19,093 nt of DNA from Myxococcales bacterium (GCA_003155465.1 PMCR01000240.1:287-19379); one strand, 5' to 3'; positions 1-8,098 are shown, counted from the first letter of the stretch. Notes: a model not told the origin generated them from the sequence alone. Numbers and translations: made by a program.

Positions 1-35
1 CCGCCTGTGACCAGTATGCGTGCGGGGGGTTTCAC
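1..35 (-). CDS. NAD-dependent epimerase/dehydratase, N-terminus only (runs off left edge)
   Basis: Only the first 11 codons and two bases of the next are in the window. Read leftward from a GTG at 33-35 they give M-K-P-P-A-R-I-L-V-T-G-G. This is the usual first beta strand and start of the glycine-rich NAD(P)-binding loop of extended SDR nucleotide-sugar epimerases and dehydratases. A strong Shine-Dalgarno (GGGAAGGAAG at 41-50) sits the right distance before the GTG and decides the start. The gene follows the pglC-pglD-pglE set on the same strand, separated from pglE by 222 bp, so it plausibly supplies another nucleotide sugar. The exact family cannot be told from so few residues. Confidence 0.72.
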   Translation of the reverse strand, partial: MKPPARILVTG

Positions 36-40
36 TGGGA

Positions 41-50
41 CTTCCTTCCC
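41..50 (-). promoter_or_regulatory. Shine-Dalgarno for the left-edge epimerase gene
   Basis: GGGAAGGAAG on the minus strand has its AAGGA core 7 nt before a GTG codon. It supports a GTG start at position 35. The rest of 36-257 shows no convincing gene. Confidence 0.6.
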
Positions 51-257
51 ATTTGTGCGTGGTTCATTCGAGGTGCCTTTCGGGGTCTTCGGCGATTTCT
101 ACCATGGCCGACGGCCAAGGAGGCCTTGTCTAGATTCTTCCGCTTCTCTCAAGATGGCGCCCGCTGATCTACAGGCCGGGCACGCGCTCGAACTGACCGA
201 GATTGCGGGTTGGAGGGGCGGACGGGGTTGTCCCATGATGAGGTACTTCTGCCGACG

Positions 258-1385
258 CTACCTGCGTCCAACACAAGATCGCACCGCCTCGATTACGTGC
301 GTCTGCTGTTCCTCGGTCATGTTGCTTGAACTCGGCAGGCAGATACCGCGCCAGAAGAGATCCTCCGCGACCTCGCCGCCGATGCGCTCGCACGACGCGA
401 AGAGAGGCTGCAGATGCATGGGTTTCCAGACTGGCCGCGACTCCACGTCGGCAAGGTCCAGTGATCGTATGATCTCGTCCCGCGTCGCACCGAAGCGCCC
501 TTCGTCCACCAGGAAGCAGCTCAACCAGTTGGTGTGGAGTCCGAACGACGCCTGGGGCATCAATGAAAAGCCCGGCAAGTCGGTGAACGCATCCCGGTAT
601 CGGAACGCGATTTCGCGCCGCGTGCGTACCCGTTCGTCCAGAACCAGCAACTGCCCACGGCCGATGCCCGCCAGCACGTTGCTCATCCGATAATTGTAGC
701 CCATGTCTGTGTGCTCGTAGGCGAGCCCTGGATCGCGCGCCTGGGTCGACCAGAACCGGGCCTTGTCAACCCAAGCCTTGCGCTGCGAAACCAGCATGCC
801 GCCACCGGTCGTGGTGATGATCTTGTTGCCGTTGAACGAATACACGCCGACGGGCGCCAACGTGCCGGCCGGTTTGCCCTTGTATTGGGTCCCGACCGCC
901 TCGGCGGCGTCCTCAAGCACGGCAACCCCGTATCTCGCACAGCACTCGAGAATGGGATCCATGTCGGCGCTTTGCCCGTAGAGGTGCACCACCACGACCG
1001 CCTTGGGCAGCCGGTTCCGCTCAGCTCTCTTCTGCAGTGCCGCGGCCAGCAGCGAAGGGTCGATGTTCCAGCTCTCGCGCTCACTGTCCACGAACACCGG
1101 GCGCGCTCCTAGATACACAATCGGATTCACGCTGCCGACGAAGGTCAGGCTCGGGCAAAACACCTCGTCTCCCGGTCCCACGCCCAGCAGGCGCAGGCCC
1201 AGATGCACCGCGGCCGTGCCGCTCGCAAGCGCCACGGCGGGCAGCCCGACCCGGGCGCCGAACTCCTCTTCAAACGCGTTGATGTTCGGTCCGACGGTGG
1301 ACAGCCAGTTTGTCGCGAAAGCCTCGCGAACGAACTCGATCTCGCTTCCGCCCATGTGAGGGACGGAAAGGAGGATGCGCTTCAT
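258..1385 (-). CDS. pglE: PLP-dependent sugar aminotransferase (DegT/DnrJ/EryC1/StrS family, PglE-like)
   Basis: A 375-residue protein of normal family length. It most likely transfers an amino group to the C4 keto group of the UDP-4-keto-6-deoxy sugar made by PglF, using PLP and glutamate, in the cytoplasm. Visible family motifs are the SGTAAVHL segment at about 55-62, the EDAAEA cofactor-contact motif at about 158-163, and the SFNGNK motif with the presumed Schiff-base Lys188, followed by TTTGGG. Its ATG overlaps the TGA of pglD in an ATGA arrangement (1382-1385), so the two are translationally linked. Adjacent pglD, pglC and divergent pglF point to bacillosamine synthesis rather than another amino sugar. 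The family is certain; the substrate is inferred from neighbours. Confidence 0.9.
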   Translation of the reverse strand: MKRILLSVPHMGGSEIEFVREAFATNWLSTVGPNINAFEEEFGARVGLPAVALASGTAAVHLGLRLLGVGPGDEVFCPSLTFVGSVNPIVYLGARPVFVDSERESWNIDPSLLAAALQKRAERNRLPKAVVVVHLYGQSADMDPILECCARYGVAVLEDAAEAVGTQYKGKPAGTLAPVGVYSFNGNKIITTTGGGMLVSQRKAWVDKARFWSTQARDPGLAYEHTDMGYNYRMSNVLAGIGRGQLLVLDERVRTRREIAFRYRDAFTDLPGFSLMPQASFGLHTNWLSCFLVDEGRFGATRDEIIRSLDLADVESRPVWKPMHLQPLFASCERIGGEVAEDLFWRGICLPSSSNMTEEQQTHVIEAVRSCVGRR

Positions 1386-2059
1386 GATCTTTGTCTTTCA
1401 CCGCTGGCCGGCAGCGGGCGAGCCGGAACGCCCACGACCGTGGTCCCGGGCAGCACGTCCCGCGTGACCACTGCTCCCGCTCCGACGGTGGCACCCGCGC
1501 CGACGCTGTGATACTGCAAGACCTGCGCGCCGGATCCGACCAAGCAACCCTCACCGATCAGAACTCCGCCCCCGATGTTCGCCCCGGGGTTGATCACGCT
1601 GCCGCGCCCGATGCGAGCCTCGTGGCCGAGGGTGCAGCCGCAGTTGACCATGCAATGCGGTTCGAGCACGCAGTTGACGGTGGCCACTACTCCGGGACAA
1701 AGCAGGACGCCGTGTCCGACGACTGTACTCCGGCGATCGAAGATCGCACCGGGATGAACCAGTGCCGGCCACCATTCCGCAGCAAATTCCCGCTCCAGCT
1801 CCGAAGCGATTCGGCACCTCACGCTCGGCGTTCCAATGCCAAGCGTGAGAGCGTCGTAGCTACCACGGTGCTGCCGCAACCAATCGACGTCACCGACGAT
1901 CAGATCCCGGCTGTCGAGATCCGTAGTCTTCGAGAGATCGCTTATGACGAAGCCAGCGAAATCGAACGTTGGCTCGGAGGAGTTGATCTCTTCAACAATC
2001 CATTTGACTTCGCGGGCCTGCCCACCGGCCCCGATAATGATGATTCGTTTTCTAGCCAT
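1382..2059 (-). CDS. pglD: Sugar O/N-acetyltransferase (NeuD/PglD-like, left-handed beta helix)
   Basis: A 225-residue protein predicted to N-acetylate the 4-amino sugar with acetyl-CoA, giving UDP-N,N'-diacetylbacillosamine. The N-terminus (MARKRIIIIGAGGQAREV) is the Rossmann-like sugar-binding domain of the family. From about residue 105 come hexapeptide repeats of the left-handed beta helix. Residues 145-147 (Gly-His-Glu) match the catalytic His-Glu pair known for PglD. The ATG at 2059 was chosen because it begins directly with the GAGG strand; the reading frame stays open upstream to 2149, but that stretch lies inside pglC. The start overlaps the end of pglC by 8 bp and the stop overlaps pglE by 4 bp, so this is a tight operon. 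Confidence 0.9.
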   Translation of the reverse strand: MARKRIIIIGAGGQAREVKWIVEEINSSEPTFDFAGFVISDLSKTTDLDSRDLIVGDVDWLRQHRGSYDALTLGIGTPSVRCRIASELEREFAAEWWPALVHPGAIFDRRSTVVGHGVLLCPGVVATVNCVLEPHCMVNCGCTLGHEARIGRGSVINPGANIGGGVLIGEGCLVGSGAQVLQYHSVGAGATVGAGAVVTRDVLPGTTVVGVPARPLPASGERQRS

Positions 2060-2708
2060 CTCGCTGCTGCCCCATGAACTCGGGCATCGTAGCATGGCCA
2101 TCGCTGCTGATGCCCTGGCGGGCGATGACCTGCCGGATGGTGCGGACAAGGATTTTCAGGTCCAGAAGCAGGCTCCAGTGGTCCACGTACCACAGATCCA
2201 GCTTGAACTTCTCGTCCCACGTCAGGGCGTTTCGACCGTTGATCTGAGCCCACCCCGTGATCCCGGGTGTCACGTCGTGCCGGCGCGCCTGCTCGGGCGT
2301 GTACCTTCCCAGGTACTGCATAAGGAGAGGACGGGGACCCACCAGACTGAGATCGCCCCGAAGCACATTCCAAAGTTGTGGCAACTCGTCAACGCTCGCG
2401 GCTCGTAGGAGCCGGCCCAACCTTGTCAGCCGTTCATGATCTGGCAGAAGGTTGCCATGCGCGTCCCTGGCATCGCGCATGGTACGCAGCTTGTAGACGC
2501 GGAAAGGTTTGCCGCCACGCCCGGGTCGCTGCTGCGAAAACAAGACCGGCGTCCCCATCGTCGCCCGGATGGCGGCCATCGAACCCAGGAGAACCGGTCC
2601 TGCGGCAGCGAGCGCGATGCTGGCCGCACATCGATCGATGGCCTGCTTGACCACCAAGCGCAAGCCAGCTTGACGGGTGGCCCTTCCCGAGTTCGCGGTC
2701 TCGGTCAT
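2052..2708 (-). CDS. pglC: Undecaprenyl-phosphate sugar phosphotransferase (PglC-like monotopic PGT)
   Basis: A 218-residue protein, the size of small monotopic phosphoglycosyltransferases. It would transfer a sugar-1-phosphate, probably from UDP-diNAcBac, to undecaprenyl phosphate and so start the repeat unit on the inner face of the membrane. A hydrophobic stretch at about 28-48 corresponds to the re-entrant membrane helix. It is followed by GTPVLFSQQRPG, FRVYKLRTM, the SVDELPQLWN catalytic block (Asp107-Glu108), GDLSLVGPRP, and PGITGWAQINGRN. The frame is open to 3014, but the ATG at 2708 is preferred: it has a GGGGG stretch about 8 nt upstream and gives the normal family length. It lacks the N-terminal membrane domain of WbaP/WcaJ enzymes. 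Confidence 0.92.
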   Translation of the reverse strand: MTETANSGRATRQAGLRLVVKQAIDRCAASIALAAAGPVLLGSMAAIRATMGTPVLFSQQRPGRGGKPFRVYKLRTMRDARDAHGNLLPDHERLTRLGRLLRAASVDELPQLWNVLRGDLSLVGPRPLLMQYLGRYTPEQARRHDVTPGITGWAQINGRNALTWDEKFKLDLWYVDHWSLLLDLKILVRTIRQVIARQGISSDGHATMPEFMGQQRDG

Positions 2709-2861
2709 CGACCATACCCCCGTGCACCACGCGAGGCGAGAACGTGCATTCCCAAAGTCCAGCTTCGATACCCCGAACCGCTGACACGTTCCCCAGCCGG
2801 CGGCCTCATGAACGCCGATTGAAACAATGTGTATTCGACCGAGGAACTGAACTCTACGGAA

Positions 2862-2994
2862 GGCTTGCGTGCCGGATTGTCGCGTGGGGCTCGTGATGGC
2901 GATTGAGGGTTCATCTACCGCGGGCTCAGGCCTTGACTCGGAGCACGGCTTGCGTGGGGATACTACCCCAACTTCCCTGCGGTGGACGCAAGCC
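2862..2994. repeat. Three copies of GGCTTGCGT (two direct, one inverted), candidate operator
   Basis: GGCTTGCGT occurs at 2862-2870 and 2947-2955 on the plus strand, with a shared G after it in both. It occurs inverted at 2986-2994 as ACGCAAGCC. The second and third copies form a perfect 9-bp inverted repeat. Inside it is a smaller hairpin, TGGGG (2955-2959) and CCCCA (2966-2970), around a 6-nt loop. The position between two divergent gene sets suits a regulator site, and the arrangement could also fold as a leader RNA upstream of pglF. The repeat is seen directly; the function is inference. Confidence 0.4.
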
Positions 2995-3025
2995 AGGGGC
3001 AATTTCGGGCCCACGCGCTGGTTTC

Positions 3026-3034
3026 TGCTACACT
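3026..3034 (+). promoter_or_regulatory. Possible extended -10 promoter element for pglF
   Basis: TGCTACACT resembles an extended -10 (TGnTATAAT with two mismatches in the hexamer), 15 nt before the pglF ATG. No good -35 box is visible, and the leader would be very short, so this is weak. Confidence 0.25.
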
Positions 3035-3049
3035 GGCGACCCGGTAGAA

Positions 3050-4969
3050 ATGCTATTCAATCTGGGAGGACGGTTCTCGGAGCGCCCGGCGGTACGCAGC
3101 GTCGTCATTTTGACGCTTGACGCTGTCTTCACCTGCCTAGCGTTGGCGCTCGCCTACCTGCTTCGGTTCGAGGGCAATGTGCCGGCGGAACTTGCCCGGG
3201 CAGGCCTAGTCATCCTGCCGATCTTCGTCGCCGTGCGACTGTTGCTGTCGGTGTTCGGGGGTCTTCACCGCTGGTCGTTCCGCATGTCCGGCTTGAGCGA
3301 GGCGACACGGATGGTCAGCCTCAACGTCCTTGGAACTGCATTCATCGCGCTCGTCTTGTTCACGATTCGCAAGCCGCCAGTACCTCGATCAGTCATCGCG
3401 CTCGAGTTCTTCTTCACCTCGACGTTCATGGCCGGGATGCGTTTCGCGCCACGGCTGCTCAGCGGATGGTTCGCGGAGCAGCGGCGTTCGCGCCAGGAGG
3501 GCACATTCCGCACTCTGATCGTCGGCGCGGGAAACGCAGGCGATCTTCTGCTTCGGGACCTCGCTCGCTCTCCCGAGCACAACTACCATGTGGTCGGCTT
3601 CGTCGACGATGACGCCCGGAAGCATGGCCAGTCGGTGGGCGGTAAGCCTGTCCTGGGTTCCATAGAATCCCTTCCGGTCCTGGTGCGCAGGTACGCCGTT
3701 CAGCACATCTTGATCGCGATACCCCGGCTGTCTGCAGACCGGATCAGATACATCCTACGGCTCTGCAGCACCCTCAAAGTCAGCTTCAAGATCATCCCGG
3801 CCTCCTTCAGCTACCTGGACGAAAAGGTTGCCTCGGCCATGCTCCATGACCTGAGCCCCGAGGATCTGCTCCCTCGCGACCAGGTTCAATTCGACGCCGA
3901 CGAGATCCAGTCCCTGGTCGGTGGTCGCTGCGTCCTCGTCACCGGCGGTGGCGGTTCCATCGGCGGGGAGATCGCGCGGCAGGTAGCCCGCTATGGCGCG
4001 CGCAGGCTCGTCCTGGTGGACATGAACGAGAACACCCTCTACTTGCTGGCGCGCCGGCTCCGCCAGGAGCACCCGCAACTGGAGTTGCACACCGAGATAG
4101 CCGACATCCGTGAGCCCGCCAAGCTGTTGCACCTCGGTGCCATGTACAAGCCACAGGACGTGTTTCATGCCGCCGCCCACAAACACGTTCCCTTGATGGA
4201 AGACGCGCCCGAGGAGGCGATCAAGAACAACGTCCTGGGCACGATAAACGTCGCTCAGATGGCCATCGACTGCGGCGTCGAGCGCTTCGTTTTCATTTCG
4301 ACCGACAAGGCCGTGCGGCCGAGTTCCGTGATGGGTGCCTCCAAGCGACTGGCCGAGCTTTCGGTCCGCCACATGGCACACGGGGCGAAGACGAAGTTCG
4401 TGATCGTCCGCTTCGGCAACGTGCTGGGCTCCGCCGGCAGTGTCGTCCCGCTGTTCAAGGAACAGATCGAGCGGGGCGGCCCAGTCACGGTGACCCACCC
4501 CGACTGCACCAGGTATTTCATGACAATCCCCGAGGCGGTGGGCCTGGTGCTCATCGCTGGGCTGGGCAACTACGGCGATCTCTGCATCCTGGAAATGGGC
4601 GAGGCCATTCGGATCCTCGACCTCGCGACCCACATGATCACGATGGCCGGACACGTGGCTGGGGGCGACATCCCCATCGTCTTCACCGGGCTGCGCCCCG
4701 GCGAGAAGATTGCCGAGGAGATCCTTACCGAAGAGGAAGAACAGACCCAGGTTGCCCGGAATCGGATCCTAGTGGCGAAGAGCCCTCCTCCGCCGGCAGA
4801 TCTGGCGGAACGCATTCAGCGCCTTCACCAAGTGGTGGACGCAGTGGATCGGGGCGGAATCAGGCGGATCCTGCGTGAGCTGCTGCCAACCTACCGGCCG
4901 ACCGAGGTTCCACCCGCGGCAGTGGTTCTGCCTATACGCCAGTCCGGTTCAGCCCGGATCACAAGCTGA
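3050..4969 (+). CDS. pglF: Membrane-bound UDP-GlcNAc 4,6-dehydratase (PglF/WbpM/CapD family)
   Basis: A 639-residue protein, normal for the long membrane-bound dehydratases. It converts UDP-GlcNAc to the 4-keto-6-deoxy intermediate that PglE aminates. Residues 15-130 hold about four membrane helices. A first Rossmann domain follows with VGAGNAG at 158-164. The catalytic SDR domain begins with TGGGGSIGGE at 298-307. The usual SDR tyrosine is replaced by methionine in STDKAVRPSSVMGASK (Ser417/Thr418, Met428, Lys432), a hallmark of this family. HKHVPLME at 377-384 is also conserved. The ATG at 3050 was chosen because the frame upstream lacks protein-like content and MLFNLGGRFS leads directly into the membrane domain. 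Its end overlaps the convergent glycosyltransferase by 21 bp. Confidence 0.93.
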   Translation: MLFNLGGRFSERPAVRSVVILTLDAVFTCLALALAYLLRFEGNVPAELARAGLVILPIFVAVRLLLSVFGGLHRWSFRMSGLSEATRMVSLNVLGTAFIALVLFTIRKPPVPRSVIALEFFFTSTFMAGMRFAPRLLSGWFAEQRRSRQEGTFRTLIVGAGNAGDLLLRDLARSPEHNYHVVGFVDDDARKHGQSVGGKPVLGSIESLPVLVRRYAVQHILIAIPRLSADRIRYILRLCSTLKVSFKIIPASFSYLDEKVASAMLHDLSPEDLLPRDQVQFDADEIQSLVGGRCVLVTGGGGSIGGEIARQVARYGARRLVLVDMNENTLYLLARRLRQEHPQLELHTEIADIREPAKLLHLGAMYKPQDVFHAAAHKHVPLMEDAPEEAIKNNVLGTINVAQMAIDCGVERFVFISTDKAVRPSSVMGASKRLAELSVRHMAHGAKTKFVIVRFGNVLGSAGSVVPLFKEQIERGGPVTVTHPDCTRYFMTIPEAVGLVLIAGLGNYGDLCILEMGEAIRILDLATHMITMAGHVAGGDIPIVFTGLRPGEKIAEEILTEEEEQTQVARNRILVAKSPPPPADLAERIQRLHQVVDAVDRGGIRRILRELLPTYRPTEVPPAAVVLPIRQSGSARITS

Positions 4970-6178
4970 CACGGTCCCCGACGCCGAGGTGCCACTTTCC
5001 AGGCCGGCCGGCGAGCAACCCAGCTCCGCGGCGGTAGCACGCGTCCAGTGCGCCATGAAGTTCTCCGGCGAGTTGAAGGCCAGCAACTCGCGGACGCGCG
5101 GCGAAGGTCGCCACGACAGAGCGTCCACGACTGCCCGGGCGAGATCGGAGGCAAATGCCTCGCGGTCGTTGACATGGGAGACCCACCCAGCCCCGTAGCT
5201 CGACACGTGGCGGGCAATCCACGGCGTGGGCGAGCCGAGTACCGGGCGTCCTGCAGCCATCACGCGCAGGACTATGCTGGCCGAGCCCACGTGCCCGGGA
5301 TAGGCAGCGACCACGAGATCCATCGCCGCGATGGCAGTCATCATCTTCTCGTCCGTGACCCATTCGTCGCAGACGTGTACCCGACCTGCGAATCCAGGAC
5401 GCGCACGCAAGCTGGCCACGGCGGCTTTCACGGCCGGCGTGCACATCCCGACCAGGAGCAACCGCACGTCGCTCGCAAGGTGCGCCGTGTCGAACGCGTC
5501 GACGACCAGATGGACCCCCTTGCGCTCATCCAGCACCCCGACACAGCCCACCACGAACCCATCGACTGGAATACCCAGCCTCATCCGTGCAGTCTGCCGA
5601 TCGAGGGGCGCAGGGATTTCGACCGGATCCGGCATCAAACGCCACTCCGTGCGAGGCGGCGGCTGGACGCGAAGCCAATCCATGAACACCGGGTCGAGAT
5701 GATGACGGACGGTTGCCGGCGCCCGCTCCAGGAAATGCCAGGACGCCAAGTGCTTCAAGTGCGGAAGCATCCGCGCGCCTGGATAGGCGACGCTGCCGCG
5801 GAGCGCTAGGGCTTCGACGGGCAATCCTGGCCGGAAGATCCGGACACCACTCTCGGCGGCCAGCCCAAGCACCTGCAGCAATCCATCGCCAGCGGGCAGC
5901 ACAATCCGACTCCAGTGCCGCTCCCGGACAAGGCGCCGCAGATCCTCCACCCGCTGCCCAAGCGACGCCATTTGGCTGCCGCTGTGGTTGGTGGGAAGTC
6001 GAAGAATCGGTATTCCGGCGCTGGCCAATTCTCGCGACATCTCGGCCTTCTCAGTCGTCGCCAGGACGGGTCGTACTCCGAGCTGGCTGAACCCTGCCGA
6101 AACCAAACGCGCGAAGTTCAGGTGATGGCCGCCGTCCAGCGGGCAGTAGATCAGAACCTCGTACGTCGACCTGCGCAT
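4949..6178 (-). CDS. Glycosyltransferase, GT4-like (GT-B fold)
   Basis: A 409-residue cytoplasmic glycosyltransferase of unknown donor and acceptor. The N-terminus has a beta strand followed by a glycine-rich loop (YCPLDGGHHLNFA, 11-23). The C-terminal domain has the GT4-type strand-loop GCVGVLDERKGVHLVVDAF (211-229), then LLLVG. The usual acidic EX7E motif is not clear: in its place is PGHVGSASIVLRVMAAGRPVLGS, so this is a divergent member. It begins 6 bp after the asnB stop and is probably co-transcribed with it. It may act on the sugar asnB modifies, though that is inference. The ATG at 6178 is the first good start in the frame. Confidence 0.8.
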   Translation of the reverse strand: MRRSTYEVLIYCPLDGGHHLNFARLVSAGFSQLGVRPVLATTEKAEMSRELASAGIPILRLPTNHSGSQMASLGQRVEDLRRLVRERHWSRIVLPAGDGLLQVLGLAAESGVRIFRPGLPVEALALRGSVAYPGARMLPHLKHLASWHFLERAPATVRHHLDPVFMDWLRVQPPPRTEWRLMPDPVEIPAPLDRQTARMRLGIPVDGFVVGCVGVLDERKGVHLVVDAFDTAHLASDVRLLLVGMCTPAVKAAVASLRARPGFAGRVHVCDEWVTDEKMMTAIAAMDLVVAAYPGHVGSASIVLRVMAAGRPVLGSPTPWIARHVSSYGAGWVSHVNDREAFASDLARAVVDALSWRPSPRVRELLAFNSPENFMAHWTRATAAELGCSPAGLESGTSASGTVSACDPG

Positions 6179-6184
6179 GAGCTT

Positions 6185-8098
6185 TCAACCTGGGAATGAC
6201 TGCCTGGCCGGAACCGGCGAGGACCAGTACTTCCGGCATCGATCAAGACACAGGATCGAGAAGAGAAACGTGGACACGCTCCAGGCATCAGGTTGCGATG
6301 CCAGCGAGAAAACCCAGGCCCGCCGATGCAGCCGATCGCGCACGAGGCTCGGGTGTTTGGCATCCCTAGCCGTCTCGGAAAAGGTGTCGATCAGCGTGCG
6401 CCACCGTTCCGGGGAGAACATGGCGCGCGCCGTCGAACTCTCGCGAATCTCGTCGAGATGCACGCGCAACATCTGCCTGACGAGCGCGGGCGGGATCTCG
6501 AAACCTTTCTTAGTCCGCGTGTTCCAAGCCGCACATCCAACGCGCTCAAGGGCGGCGCGGAGGACCGGCTTAGCGAACCCACGTTGCGGACGTTTCATGC
6601 TGAGCGGCAAAGCGAGCGTGGCTTCGAGCACAAGGTGGTCCACCAGAGGCACCCGGACCTCGACCGAGGCTGCCATGCCGAGTTTGTCTGCAAGCAAGAG
6701 GCCGTTGTTCACCAGGTAGGTCCGGCGCAGGCTTCGATACGCATCGTCAAAACCGTCCCAAGTCCGCACACCGCTGGGCGCAGCACTGGGGGCTAGGGAC
6801 CTCCCCAGCAGGCCAGAGAGGATGCGAGCGCGGGCCATACTGGCCGGCTGAATGCCCATCAAGCCCTCGTCCCCGCCCAGGGACGGCATATGCCGATAGG
6901 CGACCGCGTGCAGCAGCGGGCCGAGCACGCGTGTCGCCTTCGGCATCGACGCATTTGCCTCCAAAGCCAGGCACACCCGGTTCCAGGCGGTGTATCCCAG
7001 AAAAACCTCGTCGCCGCCGATCCCGGTGTGGACAACACGGCACCCTTGCTGCCGAGCATGGCGATAGAGCAGCCACTGCACGACGCTCGACGGATCGGCG
7101 GCCGGCTCGTCGACTCGAGAAGACATCTCCTCAAAGCCTCGCCTCAGATCGTCATCATCCACGAGCACGCGCTCGGGTGACAGGCCGAGCTGACGCGCGA
7201 ACGCCTCGGCCAAAAGAGATTCATCCTGTGCGGAATCACGCCGGTAGCCAGCCGTGAACACGCGTGGCCGGTGACCCGCTCGCACGGCAAGTGCAGCGAT
7301 CAGAGAGGAATCGATTCCGCTGCTCAACAGCACAGCGCTCTCCACGTCCGCTCGCTGGTGCAGCCGGCTGGCATCTTCGAGTTCTGCGAAAACCTCTTGC
7401 AGGCAACCGCCATAACTCGGACTTGGTTCATCCCAGTAGCGAACCAGGCGAGATCCGTGGCGATTCACCTCAACGAGACAGCCCGACGGGACACGACGCA
7501 CGTCGCTCAGAAGGGAGCGATCCCCGTGGACGGAGTGGGTATATCGGAGATAGCCAAGGGTTGGTTCCTCTGCGAGCCGATTGGCGGCCAGCCCCGAGGA
7601 GACCAGGCCTCGCAATTCCGAGCAGAAAGCGTGCGTGGCCCCCAGTGCGACCCAGTACAGTGGCTTGATGCCAAGGCGATCTCGCCCCACCACCATGGTT
7701 TCCGTTCGCCTGTCCCACAGCACGAAGGCAAACATGCCTCGTAGCCGGGAGAAACCGTCCAGCCCGAAGTCCTCGTATAGATGGACGAGCGTTTCGCAGT
7801 CGCCGTTCGTTCGCAACCGGTGGCCACGGCCAGCGAGTTCCTCGCGCAGTTCGCGGTAGTTGTAGATCTCGCCGTTGCAGACCAGGGCCACATCACCCGT
7901 CTCGTTGAAAAGCGGCTGACTCGAACCTTCGACGTCGATGATCGCCAGCCGGGTCATCGCCAGGGCGACCGGACCGTCCACGAACACCCCGCGCCCGTCG
8001 GGACCCCGGTGTAGCATCGTGTCCGCCGCAGTCTCCACGAACTCCCGATTCGCCTGTTCGGGGGAGGAGGGACGAAATATTCCGGCGATACCGCACAT
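6185..8098 (-). CDS. asnB: Asparagine-synthase-type glutamine amidotransferase (AsnB family)
   Basis: A 637-residue, two-domain enzyme. The N-terminal Ntn glutaminase domain starts Met-Cys-Gly-Ile-Ala, with Cys2 the nucleophile, which fixes the start at 8098; a longer frame to 8158 would bury this cysteine. RLAIID (50-55), NGEIYNY (75-81) and RTNGDCE (96-102) contact glutamine. The synthetase domain has the ATP loop SSGIDSS (259-265) and GIGGDEVFLGY (359-369). AsnB homologues in polysaccharide loci, such as WbpS of Pseudomonas O-antigen clusters, amidate sugar carboxylates. Here a uronic acid or uronamide is therefore a likely substrate, rather than free aspartate. It leads a two-gene leftward unit with the downstream glycosyltransferase. 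Confidence 0.9.
   Translation of the reverse strand: MCGIAGIFRPSSPEQANREFVETAADTMLHRGPDGRGVFVDGPVALAMTRLAIIDVEGSSQPLFNETGDVALVCNGEIYNYRELREELAGRGHRLRTNGDCETLVHLYEDFGLDGFSRLRGMFAFVLWDRRTETMVVGRDRLGIKPLYWVALGATHAFCSELRGLVSSGLAANRLAEEPTLGYLRYTHSVHGDRSLLSDVRRVPSGCLVEVNRHGSRLVRYWDEPSPSYGGCLQEVFAELEDASRLHQRADVESAVLLSSGIDSSLIAALAVRAGHRPRVFTAGYRRDSAQDESLLAEAFARQLGLSPERVLVDDDDLRRGFEEMSSRVDEPAADPSSVVQWLLYRHARQQGCRVVHTGIGGDEVFLGYTAWNRVCLALEANASMPKATRVLGPLLHAVAYRHMPSLGGDEGLMGIQPASMARARILSGLLGRSLAPSAAPSGVRTWDGFDDAYRSLRRTYLVNNGLLLADKLGMAASVEVRVPLVDHLVLEATLALPLSMKRPQRGFAKPVLRAALERVGCAAWNTRTKKGFEIPPALVRQMLRVHLDEIRESSTARAMFSPERWRTLIDTFSETARDAKHPSLVRDRLHRRAWVFSLASQPDAWSVSTFLFSILCLDRCRKYWSSPVPARQSFPG

Larger units (their letters stand above)
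2709..3049. promoter_or_regulatory. Divergent intergenic region between pglC and pglF
   Basis: This 341-bp gap has no supportable gene, although the pglC and pglF frames both stay open into it. It must carry promoters for both directions. It holds three copies of a 9-mer and a nested hairpin, listed separately. A possible extended -10 for pglF lies at its right end. No sigma-70 promoter with two good boxes was found on the minus strand. Confidence 0.6.

Noticed and set aside
99..236. 45-codon leftward frame with a CPAC motif between pglE and the left-edge epimerase
   Set aside because: The Cys-x-x-Cys pair is suggestive, but there is no good ribosome site, the frame is short and the sequence matches no family I know. 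Too weak to call.
7..693. 228-codon open frame on the plus strand at the left edge
   Set aside because: Most of it is antisense to the aminotransferase gene. The first part contradicts the well-supported leftward epimerase start at 35.
2933..2964. TTGACT and GATACT as a promoter for pglF
   Set aside because: The -35-like box is good, but the spacer is 20 bp, too long for a usual sigma-70 promoter, and the -10 is poor.
3755..4654. 299-codon open frame on the minus strand
   Set aside because: It lies wholly opposite pglF, whose catalytic motifs are beyond doubt. Its content (many His, Asp, Val-Gly) is typical of antisense frames in GC-rich genes.
5048..5809. 253-codon open frame on the plus strand
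   Set aside because: It is antisense to the glycosyltransferase gene at 4949-6178, which has clear donor-domain motifs. It is rich in Arg and His, as expected of a shadow frame.
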